DNA of 64,000 nucleotides, from NCBI RefSeq assembly GCF_022605165.1, contig NC_063073.1, positions 1,674,001 to 1,738,000 on the forward strand. The letters are read 5' to 3'. Positions 9,640 through 21,130 of the stretch are shown one piece after another. The stretch comes from Purpureocillium takamizusanense. Taxonomy: Eukaryota; Ascomycota; Sordariomycetes; Hypocreales; Ophiocordycipitaceae. Made by a program: the position numbers and the translations under genes. Every line of letters starts with the position of its first letter. Position 1 is the stretch's first letter. Below the pieces are notes generated by a model. The model was not told where the DNA came from, did not search any database, and worked only from the letters and a program-made list of their open reading frames with translations.

Positions 9640-10892
9640 GAGGTCCGACGGCCATCCATGGAGCTGGCTGGCGCTGAAGGAGGAGGAGACGTGGTGGGTG
9701 GACTGCGGCTTTCGATTCGAGAGGCCCTTGGCTCGCCGCCGTTGTGCAACAACGCACAGAGCACCACTACATCGTCGCACAGGCATGGGCTTGGCCGCAA
9801 GCCAAAGCCGCAAGCCACGGGACACTCACCGAGCCGTTACTAGAATGTCTGTTGAGCCCGAGCGATGCTGTGGACGGTGGCAGGGAGGTAACTCTGGCAA
9901 GGAGCGGCGTCTGAGCGATGACTGAGATGGGTGACGGGAAACCCCCCACACGCAACCGCGTCTCGTCTGCAACGACAAAGCACCAACATGTCCGTCTCTG
10001 GGTACCTACTTCGTACCCTAGCATATAAAACGGTCAATTGACTTATCGAGTCGTAACCGCCGGCCCCAGGGAGGGCTGTCTGCTAGGTGCCGAACGAAGA
10101 CACGCCTCGAAAGTCCGTGCTTCTAGAAGCCAGTGAGTTACCTATCTGTAGCATGTGTGTCCTGCCTTAGTACTCAGTCCCAAGTATGAAAGTTGGTACG
10201 GGCTTCTTCATGCAAAGCACTGGAATTGGCGGGGTAATTGCTTCAGTGGATGACCTACTAGCCGCGCGTCGACGTCACCTCAGTGACAGCCCAGGGGGGC
10301 GAACGTCAACGACTCTGTACCTACCTCTGTACTTGATACGTATCCGCGAATTTCATCATTATTACCTAGGTACCTGCCAAAGTTACTAACGGACTGGAAA
10401 CGTCGGCTGCGCCGGCGGGTGAGGCCACTTACCTCACTACCACCACCAAATACTGTAAGCTAAAGGTATCGGCCCGCCGGCTGTATTGCGCCGCAGCAAG
10501 CAAGCGCGACCTGGCGCCCGCGTCAGCGGCCAAGGAGGACTGGGCTTTCTCCAGCTGTTAGTGGCACAGCCCACCCCCGTACCCGTCCGTACCTGCGCTC
10601 GTTGGCAGTGGAGGCGCCGTCCACCCCATCCCGTGCAGCAGCGCGGGGCGGCCGCATCCAATGCGCTAGTTAGTTGCAGACGACATGCATTTCCACGACT
10701 GCCCGCCCGCCCTGACATCCATACTTACTTATCCATACTAACGTTAATACTACGTATTTCCCCCTCCTCCGCATTCGTAACTCGTCCGCATCCCCATCCT
10801 CCCCGGCCGCGACCTCATCCCGTCGCCCGATCGATCCCGCGCATGTCTAGCCACGTCGGCCGCTGAATGCCCCCGATCGTTTGCTCTCCGCC
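9640..10892. other. Spacer upstream of BZZ1
   Basis: 1.25 kb with no supportable gene. It holds TACTTCGTA (10007-10015), several TACCTA/TAGGTA words (10003, 10318-10327, 10367-10374) and a C-rich leader just before 10893. Probably the 3' UTR of the small gene plus the BZZ1 promoter. Confidence 0.5.
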
Positions 10893-13349
10893 ATGGCTGA
10901 GGTGGACGCGGCGCCCACCTTCGGCGCCGAGCTCAAGGTGCGTTGCCCGCTGCTGTCTCCGGGCCATGACATGCCCATGACGCGCGCCCCGATGCTGACC
11001 TGGACTCGCCTTTGCAGGATGGCTTCAAGCCCGCTAGCGCCTGGGTAGCGCACGGCATCTCCTGGCTCGACGACATCCAGCAGTTCTACCGCGAGCGCTC
11101 CGCCATCGAGAAGGAGTACAGCGCCAAGCTCAGCGCCCTCGCCAAGAAGTACTTCGAGAAGAAGAACAAGCGCAGCCCGGCCCTGAGCGTCGGCGACACG
11201 CCCGCCATGACGCCCGGCTCTCTCGAGAGGTAATACCACGCACGCACGCACTGCTCTTTTCCCAGGAGCGTCCACCACGGAACAACCTGTGCTGACTCTG
11301 CCCCCCGCCAGCGCCTCCCTCACCACCTGGGCCACCCAGCTCACCACACTCGAGTCCCGCGCCGCCGAGCACGACCGCTACGCCAACAACCTCATCTCCC
11401 AGGTCGCCGAACCCCTCAAGTACTACGGAACCCGCTTCGAGGACCTTCGCAAGCGCCATGCCGAGTATGCCGACAAGCTCGCCGCCGAACGCGACGCCTC
11501 CTACGCCGACCTGCGCAAGGTCAAGGCCAAGTACGACGCTACTTGCCAGGAGGTCGAGGCCAAGCGCAAAAAGTCCGAGTCGCATTACGACAAGGCCAAG
11601 GCCCAGAGCGCCTACCAGCAGCAGCTGTTCGAGATGAACAACGCCAAGAACTCGTACCTCATTGCCATCAACGTCACCAACCGCCAGAAGGAAAAGTACT
11701 ACCACGACTACGTCCCCGAGGTCATGGACAGCCTCCAGGACCTGAACGAGTTCCGGGTCATAAAGCTCAACGGCCTGTGGATCGTCGCTACTAGGCTTGA
11801 GGACGACATGCTGCAGCAGAGCCACGCCATGATGGAGCAGCTCGGCCACGAGGTCCGCCGCAACGAACCGCATCTCGACTCCATGATGTACATGCGCCAC
11901 AACATGGGCGCCTTCCAGGAACCCCCGGATAAGGAGTTCGAGGCAAGCCCAGTCTGGCACGACGAAGCCACCATGGTCGTGGACGAGACGGCAAAGATCT
12001 ATCTGCGCAACGTCCTCGGCAAATCCAAGTCCCAGCTGAGCGAGCTGCGCCGCGAGGTGGACAAGAAGCGGAGGGAGGTGGACCACGTCAAGAGACTCAA
12101 GCAGCGCGTGCGAGACGGGCAGGAGAAGAAGGACGAGGTGGAGATTGTGCGCACGCTCTTTGCCATGCAAGAAGACCTACACAGCGTGGACCGTCGCCGG
12201 TTGACGGCTGAAGTTGAGACGTCCACCATCACCTCGGTCGTCGGCGACGTCACGCTAGGCGCCAAGAACCACAACTTCAAGAGCCAGACGTTCAAGATCC
12301 CCACCAACTGTGATCTCTGCGGCGAGCGCATCTGGGGCCTCAGTGCAAAGGGCTTCGACTGCCGGGACTGCGGATATACCTGCCACAGCAAGTGTGAGAT
12401 GAAGGTGCCCGCCGACTGCCCCGGCGAGCAGACAAAGGAGGAACGCAAGAAGCTCAAGGCCGAGCGCCAGGAGGCCACCAACAAGCTTCTGTCACCGACT
12501 GGAGGGCCACCGCCACACGTTGCTGAGCTACCAGACCTGACACGCTCCAACACGATGAATTCGCTGAGTTCGCACTCGGCGCGGCGCTCCGTTTCAGGGT
12601 CCTTGACGGGGCAAAAAACACCGGCGGAGGAAGCCGGTGCCGCTACCCCCGAGCTGGCAGCACCGCGGCCAAGCATCTCGTCATCTACGACGGGAACAAC
12701 AGCCGTGCGGAAGAACAGGGTCATCGCACCACCCCCCGCAGCCTACATTAGTGAGCTGCCGGGGAGCAGCGTTCCCAATGGAGGCAACAAGGACGAGAAG
12801 AAGGGCAAGATGCTGTATACTTTTGAGGCAAGCGGCGATGGCGAGTTGACGGTTCAAGAGGGCAGGGACGTGATTCTTCTGGAGCCAGATGGTACGCTCA
12901 TCACCTACTAACACCCCGAACCTGACAGCCACTGACATCCTGCAGACGGCTCCGGCTGGGTCAAGGTCCGTGCCGGCTACAAGGAGGGCATCGTTCCCGC
13001 CACATACATCGACTTCACATCTGCACCTGCCCCTGCACCGGCATCGGTTCCGCGACCGTCCTCTACGTACTCCAACTCGACAACGTCGTCAACAGCGCAG
13101 TCCGGCTCCGCAGGAGCCGGCGCGGGACCTAAAAAGAAGGGCCCGGCCGTGGCGCCCAAACGAGGGGCTAAGAAGCTCCGTTACGTGGAGGCGCTATACG
13201 AGTACGCGGCGCAGAGCGAGGCAGAGCATTCCATGATCGAGGGCGAGCGCTTCGTGCTGGTCAAGGACGACCCGGGCGACGGGTGGGTCGAGGTCGAGAA
13301 GGCGGGCGTCACGGCCAGCGTGCCCGCGAGCTACGTCCAGGTCGTGTAG
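10893..13349 (+). CDS. BZZ1: Bzz1-type F-BAR, C1 and double SH3 protein
   Basis: 746-residue actin-patch/endocytosis protein that bends membrane through its F-BAR domain and recruits Las17/WASP and type I myosins through SH3 domains. Exons are 10893-10937, 11018-11229, 11312-12891 and 12946-13349. Residues about 5-300 form the FCH/F-BAR domain (IQQFYRERSAIEKEYSAKLS, then a long coiled coil rich in K, E and Q). Residues 406-455 are a C1 zinc-binding domain with the pattern H-x12-C-x2-C, NCDLCGERIW, then CGYTCHSKC. A Ser/Pro linker follows. SH3-1 starts near residue 591 (MLYTFEASGDGELTV) and is split by the last intron; SH3-2 occupies about 690-746 (ALYEYAAQSEAEHSM, ending VPASYVQVV). Domain order and length match fungal Bzz1. 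Confidence 0.95.
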
Positions 13350-13572
13350 CGGGGTCAGCTAGAGGAGCGGCATGGGATGCAAGTGAGCGCGTACGTATAT
13401 ATATCCCCAGTACCGCGGCCAACAGCAACGTATCATTATGCGTGTGGGTGGGGGAGGAAGAGGTCTTGGGTATGGTGGGATGCTGGGCATGGCGAGCATG
13501 GCGGCGAGCCGGGCGGCGCATCCACGCATCTTTACGGACCACAACATGTAGCCTACGAATCGACATCCAAAA

Positions 13573-13584
13573 GGGGGGGGGGGG
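13573..13584 (+). repeat. G12 homopolymer
   Basis: Twelve consecutive G in the 3' region of BZZ1. Confidence 0.9.
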
Positions 13585-14170
13585 CTTCTCGAGCGGGCGG
13601 TGGTGTGTTGCCGGAGTACCGGGGTTAGAAGAGACGGCAGCAGCGCATCGTCATCATCATCATCATCCTACCTACATACATCCCGCATCATGTTGCACAG
13701 GCGGGTCGGCAGGGACCAGCAGAAGCAGAAGAGGTGGCAGACAGTAGTGTTTATCGACACCGCGATTGCATTAGAAAATCAAACGAACCGGACCGGGGCG
13801 TTTTCTGCGCGTCCGGGTACAAAGTAAGTATACACAATACAAAAACATTCTTCACGACATGGCTGCTGCAGCACTGGAACGGGAAACTCATCATCGTGGA
13901 TGGTTTCTTGATTTCCTTCTCTCTGCGTGCCTTCGCAGGAGGGAAAAGTACTAGCTAGTAGCGGCGAGATGTCATTTCCACCCACCCACCCGTCCAGGTG
14001 TAGCTGGCTGGCTGGTGGTGGTTGTTGTTGTTGCACGTAGGGGGGAGGCGCGCGTAGGGTGTTCATCTCCCCCCCCTGCGTGATTCTATATAGTTACATG
14101 CGGCAGAGAGACGGGAGAACAGAATGCAGCAAATCTTCTCCCCAACCCAACCCAAGCAACAACCATTGGA

Positions 14171-14183
14171 GGGGGGGGGGGGG
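14171..14183 (+). repeat. G13 homopolymer
   Basis: Thirteen consecutive G in the BZZ1/C2H2 convergent spacer. Confidence 0.9.
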
Positions 14184-15227
14184 ATCTTCTGCCAGCGTCC
14201 GATGGTATCGGTCTGTCCGCATCTCTCTCACTCTCTCACCCTCTGCTGCTTCCCGTCTCTCCTCTGTCCCCGCCGCCCGTCCATCCTCCCTCTTTCCAAA
14301 TACAAGTACACTGGATATATGTCCATCATTGCCGCAATCTCCCCACCTCCTTGCCCTCCCCTTCTAGGCAGAAACTTGAGCATGATACATTGCGCGAAAC
14401 CCGTGGTTGGAGGCAAGCAACAGGAGCGGGAAGAAAATAAAGAGGGAAAGACAAAAAAACAAGAGAAAGACGGCCGAGCCTTTCCACCCACGAAATATGG
14501 GAAACACATCGCAAAGGGATATCTCTCGCTTTCTTTCTTCACATTCCACACCCGCGTCCCGCTCCGTGTCTGCCCGCACCACCAAACCACCCCCGTCCTT
14601 GCTCCGGAACCACCTATACCATAGAACGCCGTGCCAGACAGAAGACGCAAAACGCCCCGGGGAAGGGGAAGGGCCCCATCATAGAAACGCGGGGCGGGGC
14701 AACGGTGAAGAGGGGACAAGGCGGTAGCTTGCCAGCGGGGAGTGCGGACAAAAAGTAAAAACAGCATGTGAACAGGAGGTATATATTAAGCCGCGCCACG
14801 TCGGACGGCCCAGTACAGGGTTTTTGGAGCATATCACGCAGTGGCCTGCCATCCAGTATGTCTGCTTTCGAACCCAAACGCCTTTCCATGCTGCCATGGA
14901 GCCGAAAACCAAAAAAGCAAATTCGCCAACGCAGACAAAGAAGCGCAGAGCCAGTGCGGAAAGCGTCTGGCAAAAGAGTAGAGGGGGATATCGCAGAGAA
15001 GAGTCTGTGTGCGTGCGTGCGTGTGTGCATCCGTGACACCTCATCTATCCGTCGCATGTCCGAACCGTAGGAGAGTGGAAAATTCGTTGAAATAGTCGTT
15101 TTTCGCGTTGGTTCCGAGTCCCAGGCCTTGTGCTCTAATCGAAGCCGTACAGGATCCGTGAGGGCAATATGAAGTCGCTGCCATCCTGAAAGTTGCTGTG
15201 GGCAGAGCAATCGGCGGCCGAGGGCTC

Positions 15228-16701
15228 CTAAATCATCTGCGCCGTTGGTGCGCCCAATCCGTGCTGCCCAATGCCGTGTCGCAGGGCATCTTGAAGCTCT
15301 GCGATTTGCGCCATCATGGCAAGCGAGTGCTGGGACTGCTGATCCACCTCGGATTTGAGCTTCTCGTTTTGCTCGCGCAGTCGTTTGACCTCGGCACGAA
15401 GCTCCGTGAGCTCCTCGCCCTGGTCGCTCATCCTGCGTTTCCGCTTCGTGCCCGACTTTTCGCTCTCGTCGTCGTCCGGGGAGGCGACGCTGTCGGCCGC
15501 AGGCGGCGTGGAGCCCTCCATGTTGGTGTGTACGCGCCGCAAGTGCTCGTTGAGGTTCTCTTGTCGGGAGAAGCCCTTGCCCGTATGCCGCTTGCAGTTG
15601 GGATGCGGGCAGTTGACTGTGTTTTTCGGGCCCCCGTGCTTGCCGTGGACCTCACGCTCGTGTCGAAGCAGACCGCCGGAGTACGTAAAGCCGGGGAGGT
15701 TTTCGCAGCCGTCGGCGGGACATCGGTAGGGGCGCTCGTGCTTGTCCATGTGTTTGCTGGACATTCGATTAGCACAAGGGGCGAATGCAGCCACGACACA
15801 AAGGCAAGGTGGGAAAGCAGGGAGCGGTGACTTACTTCCATTCGCACTTGCGTGAAAAAGACCGAATCTCTTCCTTGCAATCAGGCATGGTGCAGTGGAA
15901 CCTCCCGTCAGGACCCTTGGTCACCTCCCGGTCGGGCTTCGTGACCGACTTGACTCGATTTATTGACGACGGAGACCCGATACCGGGCGAAGGGTCTTTG
16001 CTGTCGGAGAGCGCTTCAGCCATCGACGGCGCCGTCAACGAAACCTGAAGCGGTGACGAGAATCCTGTCGGACCGAGATCCAGTCTCGATGCGTCCTGTA
16101 CCGAGTTGTCGTCGGCCATGATACCTCTGTCATCGGCCATGACGCCCCGATCGTCAAGGACCTCGCGCTCATCGGCAAGCAGAGAAGCATCAGCTGTGTA
16201 ATGGCTCAGGTGCTCGGCGACGTCGGAGTCGGTGAAGCGCTGGTCGGCGCCATCGTGGTCGTCTTGATCGTGATCCTCTCCGATGGAGGGATATGCGCCC
16301 TCGTGGATGAAGTTGCGCGGCTCATAGGCGACACTCATGGCTGCGACGCCACGGTCGGCGGGTGAAGCGACCAAAATGGATCGAGGACGGCGCGCGCTGT
16401 CCCAGTCGGAGAGAAAAGAGACGGAATGCGACAGCAGCCGCGGGCGAAAGGGCGGCGCGGCGCCCGGTGCGCGGAATGACGGGGAGGGTGTCGCAGGCAG
16501 CGGACGCGGCCTGGGAGCCGAGTTCGTGGTCGGCGGCGCGTGGTGGAAGAGGCCAGCGCCGGGGGAGAGTCGGTCACCACGAGGGTCTCGAGGCTGCGGT
16601 TGCGAAGGATAGCTCTGCGCGGCTGACGGCGTCGGACCGGGACCGTTGATGGCCTGAAAATTCGGGTATGAAGTTTTGAAGTGCATTACCTCTGCTGTCA
16701 T
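15228..16701 (-). CDS. C2H2 zinc-finger transcription factor
   Basis: 464-residue predicted nuclear DNA-binding protein. Exons are 15836-16701 and 15228-15756; the intron splits the first finger (CEWN|KHMDKHERPY). The N-terminal 265 residues are low-complexity, rich in Pro, Ser and Asp. Residues about 270-365 carry three fingers. The first is an irregular C-x4-C type (CTMPDCKEEIRSFSRKCEW). The second is CPADGCENLPGFTYSGGLLR. The third is CPHPNCKRHTGKGFSRQENL followed by H-x4-H. A basic patch, GTKRKRRM, could be a nuclear localisation signal. Residues about 395-450 form a leucine/glutamate coiled coil (LRAEVKRLREQNEKLKSEV), so dimerisation is plausible. This finger spacing is common in uncharacterised Pezizomycotina regulators; targets are unknown. 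Transcribed away from the MFS transporter at 19167. Confidence 0.85.
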
Positions 16702-18022
16702 TTTGCGCCGGGGGAGAGGAATTAGTCAGCGACACAATCACGTGACCAACGCTTGTTCGGGAGAAGGCGGAACGCTGCTGAAGCTGTTTTATAGTGCCTA
16801 TTGCCTGTTGTAGCAGCGGCTGGCAGCGTCGGCTTACAGCAACAAGCGGGTAACGGCGGAGTCAGAGGTAGAGTGCCAAGGTTGGCTCAGGCAGGCGGCG
16901 CAGTCCGGTCGAGCCTTGGGAGTCGGACGGAATATCGCTGTTGCCTTACTGCTATTCTTGCTCTCTCGACGGCACTGTGCTGTACGCGTTTGCCTCCTCC
17001 CTCCGAGGCCACCCTCGGATGGAGGAGAACGTCCACTCCATTATATCCTCCGGGCCAGCCGCCGTTCAGTGCCAGGCAGGCGACGCTGTAGGCACCAGGC
17101 GCGGTTCGACTCGCTCGCCGTCTTGCCTAACCTCACCCGATGACTCGACGCGTCCACGCCTTGCCCTGGACCGCGTCTTGCCCGAAACGACAGGCCCGAG
17201 CCATCCATGGCTCCCGTCTCCAGCGTGAGTCATTGGCTGAGGCGGCCGCGACGTGCGCTATCGTGGGTCGATTCGCCGTGCCGTGGGGCGACAAGGCTGC
17301 GTGGACTCCTAAACATCTGGGAACAAGCGACTGTTCCAACAAATGGCCTTGTAAATATGCGCGTCGTCAACCGCTGTCGTGCCTAGGAGCCTGCCTGCCC
17401 TTGACCCTGTTCCGAGGGGATCTGGAGTTGGTAGGCTGGGCTGAGAGCCCAGAGGAGTCGTTAGGCCGAGGGACAAGGCTTACGGGATTCACGGTCGCCA
17501 CCGAAGCAGGCATCAACAGCCCGACAGTGGGCACACCCGGCGCCGTTATGCTGTCTCTATGGATGATGCTCGCATGACCGCCGCCCAACGCCCCTTTCCC
17601 AAGTTGGCACGGATACGGAACGCGTGGTCATCAAGAGACTTGTCCAGCTGATTCGCACAAGGCGGCTTGCGGGTCCTGCCAGGACCTTGGTGCCGACGAT
17701 TCTGGAGTCTGGGGTCATTTTTGTTCCTCAGTTTGTCCGACCGAAGGGCTCAGGTGCGACACACCCAGTCAACATCCCTCCTTGGCTGTCGGCCCTTTCC
17801 TAGTGCTTGTGGCACAAATGGTAGGCAGCGAGGTATCACTCACTCACGGAATCATGATTCCGTACACGGCTGGTGATGGTCCCGTTAAGGACCAGGAGCC
17901 AATGTGATGGTGTGAGCTGTGGTCCAGCGCACGTGGTGACACTTATATACTTCATCTTGAATAGCTCTTACTGCGGCTCAAACCTTATTGTCACGTAGAC
18001 ATGCAGGCATTTCGCTTCCGGC

Positions 18023-18035
18023 GGGGGGGGGGGGG
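18023..18035 (+). repeat. G13 homopolymer
   Basis: Thirteen consecutive G in the C2H2/MFS divergent spacer. Confidence 0.9.
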
Positions 18036-18596
18036 CCGAGTGGAAGCTGTAAACGAGCTGGGGTGCAGGTCATAACTGCATCGGATCTGATGTCTATCCC
18101 ATGTCGACGAGGCAGCCATGGCCGAGCATCAGTGGTCAGCGAAAGGCCCCAGCGGATGCGGCCTGAGGCGGCTTGAGAACGCCTCGCTTGACGATAACCT
18201 GCCACCTAGAATGGTTTGTGTGTGACAGTCGTAGTATAGTTGCGCTGGCTGTTTGGATAGCACTTCCCTGTGGTAACGTCCGACTCTTTTCAAGCCCCGG
18301 CCGACCTAACATTACACGGCCTTGGCATCAGTATCAAGCGGTCTGTCGTTGAGCAGTCCACGCACGGTTGGGGCTATCGGTGTGGTGGGCCATGGGTAGC
18401 CTCATGGGGCGAATTATTGACTTTAACCACCCGATGGCGCACCACAGCAACGGCTCCTCGCGGCCCATCGCTCGGCTCCGGTTAAGGCACGACCCGTCCC
18501 CCTTCCGACTAGATACCGGCGCAGTGGCCCCGAGGACGGGGTTCTGTAAGGTGCTTTTGAAGGAGGGACAATAGATCAAGGCCAGCTGGAGTGGCT

Positions 18597-18740
18597 TAGT
18601 ACCTACCTAACTTAGTAGGTAGTTGGACAGGAGGACAAGAGCCAGAGATTCTCTCACACCATGAAGTTGGGTAGTACATACCTTAGCTGGTACTAGCACA
18701 TAAGGTACCCAACGTACTACTAAGTACCTTGTAACTAAGT
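18597..18740. repeat. TACCTA/TAGGTA-rich block
   Basis: AT-richer stretch with repeated words: GTACCTACCTAACTTAGTAG near 18600, then TACATACCTTAGCTGGTACT, AAGGTACCC, GTACTACTAAGTACCTTG. Many are short palindromes around GTAC or overlapping complements. No coding frame. The same words recur singly at 2081, 5713, 10003, 10318, 10367, 34634 and 50076. Confidence 0.5.
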
Positions 18741-19166
18741 CCCTGTGGTAGTATTTGGTAGATGAAAAGGTGGTGGTGCCCAATGTCTGGATCGCAGCTT
18801 CCCATCCAAAGTGGTGGTAGGTTACAGCATAGTAACGTTAGTACACACATATTAGAGGCCCCACCCGCGACTTTTATCGATGCGCCAAATTCGGCAACGA
18901 CAGCCCTTGGTTGCTCGGCTTTGCGTGCGAGCCAGACTTGACGGCCTGCACCGTCGTCGGCCGCCATCAAAATCTCTTCACCTCAGTCACTTCCGTCGCC
19001 TCACACGCCTCCCAGCCCGTTGAGGCGCTGCAGCCAGCCCCGGCGCCTCATCTCAGCATTTCTTCGTGCGGCTGTCGTTTGGGTTTTCGCAGTCTATGTG
19101 GCTTGGCAGCCCGATTCAGTACCGATAGGCTTAGCAATACTGTTGCGCTGACGACGGACGAACAAC

Positions 19167-20953
19167 ATGGACCGAAGCCATGACCGGTCCATTGTGGCTG
19201 GCAAGGACGCCAACGCCACTTCGAAACATGTCGCGGGCTCCTCAGAAGATGCGAGCAATGCTCCGGTTGTTCAGCCGGTCCGCGAGGACTATGATGTCGA
19301 GACGGTAGAGCGCATCTACAGGTAGGTAGCTCTCTGGTTCAGACTTTTCTCTTTTACCTTTTGCTCACACTTGCTCCAGAAAACTAGATTTGAGAATTAT
19401 CCCAGGTTGGTCACTTTTCAATCGAATAAAGCACGTCGCTAATGCTGCTTGTAGCGTTCTGGATACTCTATTTTCTCTGCTCAGCAATCCGCTCCAATAT
19501 CGGCATCGCCCAGACCATGAACAAGAAAGAGGGCCACGACTTGATGACTCTCCTGGGACTCACCCCCAAGGACGTGTCGACTGCGCTCGCTCTCTTTTAC
19601 GTCTCTTATGTCATCTTCGACTTCCCCTCGAATCTCATCATGAGTAAGCTGAGCCCTCGAGCCTGGATGGCCCGTATCGTCTTCGCCACAGGTGTCGTCG
19701 GCGCCTGTTTTGCTGCCGTACAGGATGCATGGAGCGTCAAATTCTTGCGCTTTCTGCTGGGTCTGGTCATAGCAGGCATGTGGCCCGGCATGGCCTTCTA
19801 CCTAACCCTCTTCTATCCGCCGTCTCGCACGGGCAAGCGCATCGGCATGTACTTCACTGCCGCGCAGGTGTCGGCCGCTGTGGTTGGGCTCGTGTCCGCC
19901 GGCTTCCAGCTCATGGATGGTGTCGGGGGGCTTGCCGGTTTTCGCTGGATGTTTCTCATCTACGGCCTAGTTGCGATTGTCCTGAGCGTCATTCTACTGT
20001 GGTGGCTGCCGGACCGCCCTCTTGCTCCGGGCCAGATAAGGACGCGCCCAAAGTGGCTCAGGTGGTTGCCTGCCACACCCGAGGCCTTGACGGGCGAGGA
20101 CGCGGTCATTCATTATCACGACCTTCGCCGTGTTTACCACAGCAGGCCCTGGACTCTGCGGGATCTGATGCTCGTTTTGCTGGACTGGCGACTTTGGCCC
20201 TTGACGCTGATGTACTTTGGCGTGGTTGGTGTCGGCATTGGTACCCAACTCTACGGCTCCGTCATCATTGCAGCGATTCAACCTCAGGCGACTTCGATTC
20301 AAGTCAGCCTTCTTTTTGCGCCAATCTGGATTGTAGGTGTTGCTTCCAAGGCCTGATAGGAAATGTACTAACGTGATAAGATGGACCTCATCGCGATCCT
20401 CCTCGTCACGCCCATCTCTGACCGCTTTCATCGCTACCGAGCCGTCTTCTTCGCCGGCGCGGCCTGCATCCAGATTGCGGGCCTTTTGACTACCACCTTT
20501 GCCCTCAAGAACGGCTGGGCCCGTTATGGAGGCCTTCTGATGGTGGGGTTCGGTTTGGGACCTACCGTGCCGATTTGCATGGCATGGAGTTCGGAAATCT
20601 TCCAGCGTCGACACGGCGAGGTTGGGGTTGCAGCAGCCACTGCTCTGGTGTCGGGGTTGGGCAACCTTGGTAGCGTCACCACGACCTATGCACTCTACGC
20701 CGGATGGCCCGAAGACGCCGCAAGCGGACCGCATCAGTTTCGCAAGAGCAACCTGACCATGGTGGGCATCCTGTGTGTCAGCATTGCCAGTGCCCTGGTC
20801 ATGATGGCGTTGTTGAAAGTCTTCGGGAACCCACCCAGCACAAAGCTTTACGACAACGACTCGGCAAGTGAGTTCGAGGATGGAGCCGCGAGACGCGAAA
20901 CACAACAACGTGGCTTCGGCAGGTTCCACCGCCGTTCGGCCCACCGAGCCTAG
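19167..20953 (+). CDS. MFS transporter, anion:cation symporter (Dal5/Tna1-like) family
   Basis: 543-residue plasma-membrane permease. Exons are 19167-19321, 19380-19405 (26 nt), 19455-20332 and 20381-20953. After a 50-residue cytosolic N terminus comes YRKLDLRIIP, the family hallmark before TM1, then FWILYFLCSAIRSNIGIAQT. The remainder reads as about 12 hydrophobic spans with a central cytosolic loop around residues 240-290. The segment DFPSNLIMSKLSPRAWMAR is the usual TM2-TM3 region of the ACS family, whose members move allantoate, nicotinate, vitamins, sulfonates or dipeptides with protons. Substrate cannot be read from the sequence. The C terminus is acidic, then basic (GRFHRRSAHRA). Transcribed divergently from the C2H2 factor. 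Confidence 0.87.
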
Positions 20954-21130
20954 AGAATTCCACTCGAGCTACACGTGGGCATGGGCCTGCAGGAATGTTC
21001 AACCCTCTTGTCTGGTCAAACGTTCCCTCCATCCGGGTAGTTCAACCTACCAATCACGGCTATAACTATTCCCTTTACATGTTCCTATGACCCTTGCAGC
21101 GGGCTACAACTGCTTTGCCCGCGCCTTCAC

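Larger units (their letters stand above)
13350..15227. other. Convergent spacer with microsatellites and G tracts
   Basis: 1.88 kb between the 3' ends of BZZ1 and the C2H2 gene. It contains G12 (13573-13584), a CATCAT microsatellite near 13648-13668, G13 (14171-14183), pyrimidine tracts at 14220-14290 and GTGCGTGCGTG near 15010. Open frames such as 14614-15210 (minus) are low-complexity read-through and not convincing. Likely long 3' UTRs. Confidence 0.5.
16702..19166. other. Long divergent spacer, C2H2 factor / MFS transporter
   Basis: 2.46 kb without a convincing gene. It contains G13 (18023-18035) and a block at 18597-18740 dense in TACCTA, TAGGTA and GTACT words with short self-complementary pieces. 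Open frames such as 17140-17577 have mixed composition and no recognisable motif. The final 250 bases before 19167 are the transporter leader. Confidence 0.5.

Noticed and set aside
11130..12170. 346-codon minus-strand frame opposite BZZ1
   Set aside because: It is the antisense of the conserved F-BAR exon; its Val/Leu/Gly-rich composition comes from the codon bias of the plus-strand gene.
14614..15210. 198-codon minus frame downstream of the C2H2 gene
   Set aside because: It lies in the presumed 3' UTR, with no motif and mixed composition.
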